Shown here piece by piece: positions 62,223-64,000 of a stretch of 64,000 nt of DNA. The DNA lies in contig NZ_JAJQXA010000005.1 of NCBI RefSeq assembly GCF_021245985.1, forward strand, positions 62,001-126,000. Direction: 5' to 3'. The notes under the pieces are model-generated. The model saw only the letters and a program-made list of their open reading frames with translations, searched no databases and was not told the origin of the DNA. The translations under genes and the position numbers were made by a program. Numbering within the stretch: the stretch's first letter is position 1; every line of letters starts with the position of its first letter. The DNA is from Flavobacterium soyae. GTDB taxonomy: Bacteria > Bacteroidota > Bacteroidia > Flavobacteriales > Flavobacteriaceae.

Positions 62223-63875
62223 ATGAATATAAAAATTTCAGTGAAACTCAGTTTGTCTATAGTATTCTATATACTATTTTCATCTTGTCTGATGGCTCAG
62301 GAAAATTATGTATCACCCGTTAGGGAAGGTAACGAACCGGTTACAGCTGGGAAATTTGCCCCAACCTGGCAGTCATTGCAGCAATATAAAACTCCTGAGT
62401 GGTTCCGTAATGCCAAGTTTGGTATTTGGGCTCATTGGGGGCCGCAGTGCCAGCCTGAACAAGGTGACTGGTTTGGGAGATTTATGTATAACGAAGGCGG
62501 TGACCAATACAAATGGTTTGTTGAACATTACGGACATCCATCAAAAGTTGGGTTTAAAGAAATTATTAATGACTGGAAAGCCCAAAACTGGGACCCTGAA
62601 AAACTGGTAGCACTTTACAAAAGGGCAGGAGCTCAGTATTTCTTTGCCATGGCAAATCATCATGACAACCTGGATTTGTGGGACAGTAAATATCAGGAGT
62701 GGAACTCGGTACGTGTAGGGCCTAAAAAAGATATTATGACTGGCTGGTCAAAAGCAGCAAAAAAATACGGACTTCCATTCGGGATAAGCGTTCATGCTAC
62801 TCATGCATGGACATGGTTTGAGACATCGCAGAGATCAGATACCAGCGGACCATTTGCGGGAATTCCGTATGATGGAAAACTTACAAAAGCCGATGGTAAA
62901 GGAAAATGGTGGGAAGGACTTGATCCGCAGGAACTTTATGCCCAAAATCATCCTTTCAGTTTAAACAGTGATAAAGATTTATTTGCGCTGTGGGGTCAGT
63001 GGAATTGGGACAATGGTGCGTCAATACCTTCACAGGCTTACTGCGAAAAATTCTATAATAGAACAATAGATCTTATTAATAAGTACAATCCCGATTTGCT
63101 TTATTTTGATGATACCGCCCTGCCGCTTTACCCTGTAAGTGATGCGGGATTAAAAATTGCGGCTGATTTCTATAACCGTAATATGGCTGCTCACAACGAT
63201 AAGCTGGAGGCTGTACTGTTTGGAAAAATGCTGACTAATGAACAAAAAAAGTGTATGGTATGGGATGTAGAGAGAGGTGCTCCGGATAAAATCGAAGATT
63301 TGCCATGGCAAACCTGTACGTGTATCGGAGACTGGCACTACAGTAAATCAGTTTATGATAACAATGGGTACAAATCTGCCGCTACAGTAATTCACATGCT
63401 GGTTGACATTGTTAGTAAAAATGGAAATCTGCTGCTTAATATTCCTGTTAAGGGAGACGGTACTATTGATGATAAGGAAGTTGCAATTCTTGAAAAAATA
63501 GCAGCCTGGATGGATGTAAACAAAGAAAGTATTTTTGATACACGTCCGTGGAAACAATATGGAGAAGGCCCTGTTTCAGATGCCATAAAACCTGGTAAAG
63601 ACCAAAGCTTTAGTGAGGGAAAAGTAAAATTGTCGGCTAATGATATCCGTTATAATCAAAAAGGGAATATTCTTTATGCAACCCTTTTAGGAGTGCCTTC
63701 TGATAATATTAGTTTGAAACTGCTTGGTAAGAATAAATATAACGGTAAAATTAAGAGTATTGAAATCCTTGGAAGTAAAGAGAAACTTTCCTGGAAACAA
63801 TCGGGCGATTCATTGGTAATTACAAAACCAAAAGTTATCCCGAACGATATTGCTATAGTATTAAAAATAAAATAA
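62223..63875 (+). CDS. GH29 alpha-L-fucosidase
   Basis: The 550-residue exported enzyme (signal to about 25, SCLMAQ) has the GH29 TIM barrel (about 45-445) and a C-terminal beta-sandwich (about 460-550). Family motifs are WFRNAKFGIWAHWGPQ (60-75), the HHD fucose-pocket triad (146-148), and NPDLLYFDDTALP with nucleophile D296. A Cys pair, CTC, follows WQT. GH29 releases terminal alpha-fucose and sometimes L-galactose. It follows the SusC/D 3-SGBP operon after a repeat element, and a probable fucose/rhamnose mutarotase gene follows, so this locus seems built for a fucosylated glycan. Confidence 0.93.
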   Translation: MNIKISVKLSLSIVFYILFSSCLMAQENYVSPVREGNEPVTAGKFAPTWQSLQQYKTPEWFRNAKFGIWAHWGPQCQPEQGDWFGRFMYNEGGDQYKWFVEHYGHPSKVGFKEIINDWKAQNWDPEKLVALYKRAGAQYFFAMANHHDNLDLWDSKYQEWNSVRVGPKKDIMTGWSKAAKKYGLPFGISVHATHAWTWFETSQRSDTSGPFAGIPYDGKLTKADGKGKWWEGLDPQELYAQNHPFSLNSDKDLFALWGQWNWDNGASIPSQAYCEKFYNRTIDLINKYNPDLLYFDDTALPLYPVSDAGLKIAADFYNRNMAAHNDKLEAVLFGKMLTNEQKKCMVWDVERGAPDKIEDLPWQTCTCIGDWHYSKSVYDNNGYKSAATVIHMLVDIVSKNGNLLLNIPVKGDGTIDDKEVAILEKIAAWMDVNKESIFDTRPWKQYGEGPVSDAIKPGKDQSFSEGKVKLSANDIRYNQKGNILYATLLGVPSDNISLKLLGKNKYNGKIKSIEILGSKEKLSWKQSGDSLVITKPKVIPNDIAIVLKIK

Positions 63876-63949
63876 TAATATACGAATTGGCTATAGCTGG
63901 CAAATAACAAAATCACTTTTACTTAATAACAAATTAATAATTATAAAAA

Positions 63950-64000
63950 ATGCCAATCTCATTTAAACGTTATTGCAAAACCATGGAACTGCTTAATGAT
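63950..64000 (+). CDS. L-rhamnose/L-fucose mutarotase-like, partial
   Basis: A coding frame opens at 63950 and runs off the window after 17 codons, MPISFKRYCKTMELLND. The RYCKTxxLxND start is typical of L-rhamnose mutarotase-type proteins (DUF718), small enzymes that interconvert sugar anomers. The neighbouring GH29 fits a role with L-fucose or L-rhamnose. Only the N-terminus is visible, so this is a tentative call. Confidence 0.45.
   Translation, partial: MPISFKRYCKTMELLND

Overview
The window looks like chromosomal DNA of a Flavobacterium-like member of the Bacteroidota. The supporting signs are strong AT bias, three SusC/SusD pairs, three giant hybrid two-component regulators, a type IX secretion tail on a protease, lipoproteins with acidic residues after the lipid cysteine, and promoters of the TTG-N19-TAnnTTTG type.

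Region 1 (1-8200) is a small accessory locus. On the minus strand lie two 110-residue precursor-like peptides with a nitrile-hydratase-like (NHLP) leader and a Gly-Gly at the same residues (87-88). Between them is a TPR/transmembrane adenylate cyclase. Upstream are an E1/ThiF-like adenylating enzyme and a T9SS-secreted S8 protease. A HEIGH-motif zinc metallopeptidase lipoprotein is divergent from the S8 gene. I read this as a possible RiPP (modified peptide) locus whose export genes may lie to the left of the window.

Region 2 (8200-10200) holds a lone GH16 lipoprotein followed by a patch of extragenic palindromes.

Region 3 (10188-51086) is a large xylan/arabinoxylan utilization region. The minus-strand arm has GH10 xylanase, surface glycan-binding protein, SusD, SusC, HTCS 1 and a GH3. 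The divergent plus-strand arm has GH43, a three-catalytic-domain CE6/CE1/CE1 esterase, a second GH43, GH3 with PA14, HTCS 2 and SusC/SusD 2. Next come a minus-strand GPH-family sugar symporter and, divergent from it, GH8, GH39 and GH51. Together they could bind and cut xylan outside the cell, import oligomers, remove acetyl, feruloyl and arabinosyl groups, trim to xylose and arabinose, and take up the products.

Two regulatory layers are visible. Four palindromes of the form ACAAYYRRTTGT lie in the two divergent intergenic regions, each over the upstream TTG of a candidate promoter. A separate pair of 21-bp-spaced direct repeats containing TGCATCAT sits 24-25 bp upstream of the -7 box of the first two susC genes, suggesting the paralogous HTCS 1 and 2 bind related sites.

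Region 4 (51271-64000) is a third glycan locus: HTCS 3, SusC/SusD 3, a TIG-domain surface glycan-binding protein, a GH29 alpha-L-fucosidase and the start of a probable L-rhamnose/L-fucose mutarotase cut by the window edge. It probably targets a fucosylated glycan.

Three copies of a ~130-190 bp inverted-repeat element, a 14-bp tandem repeat ending the symporter gene, and a family of related terminator hairpins are scattered between genes. I saw no tRNA, rRNA, CRISPR array or transposase gene.
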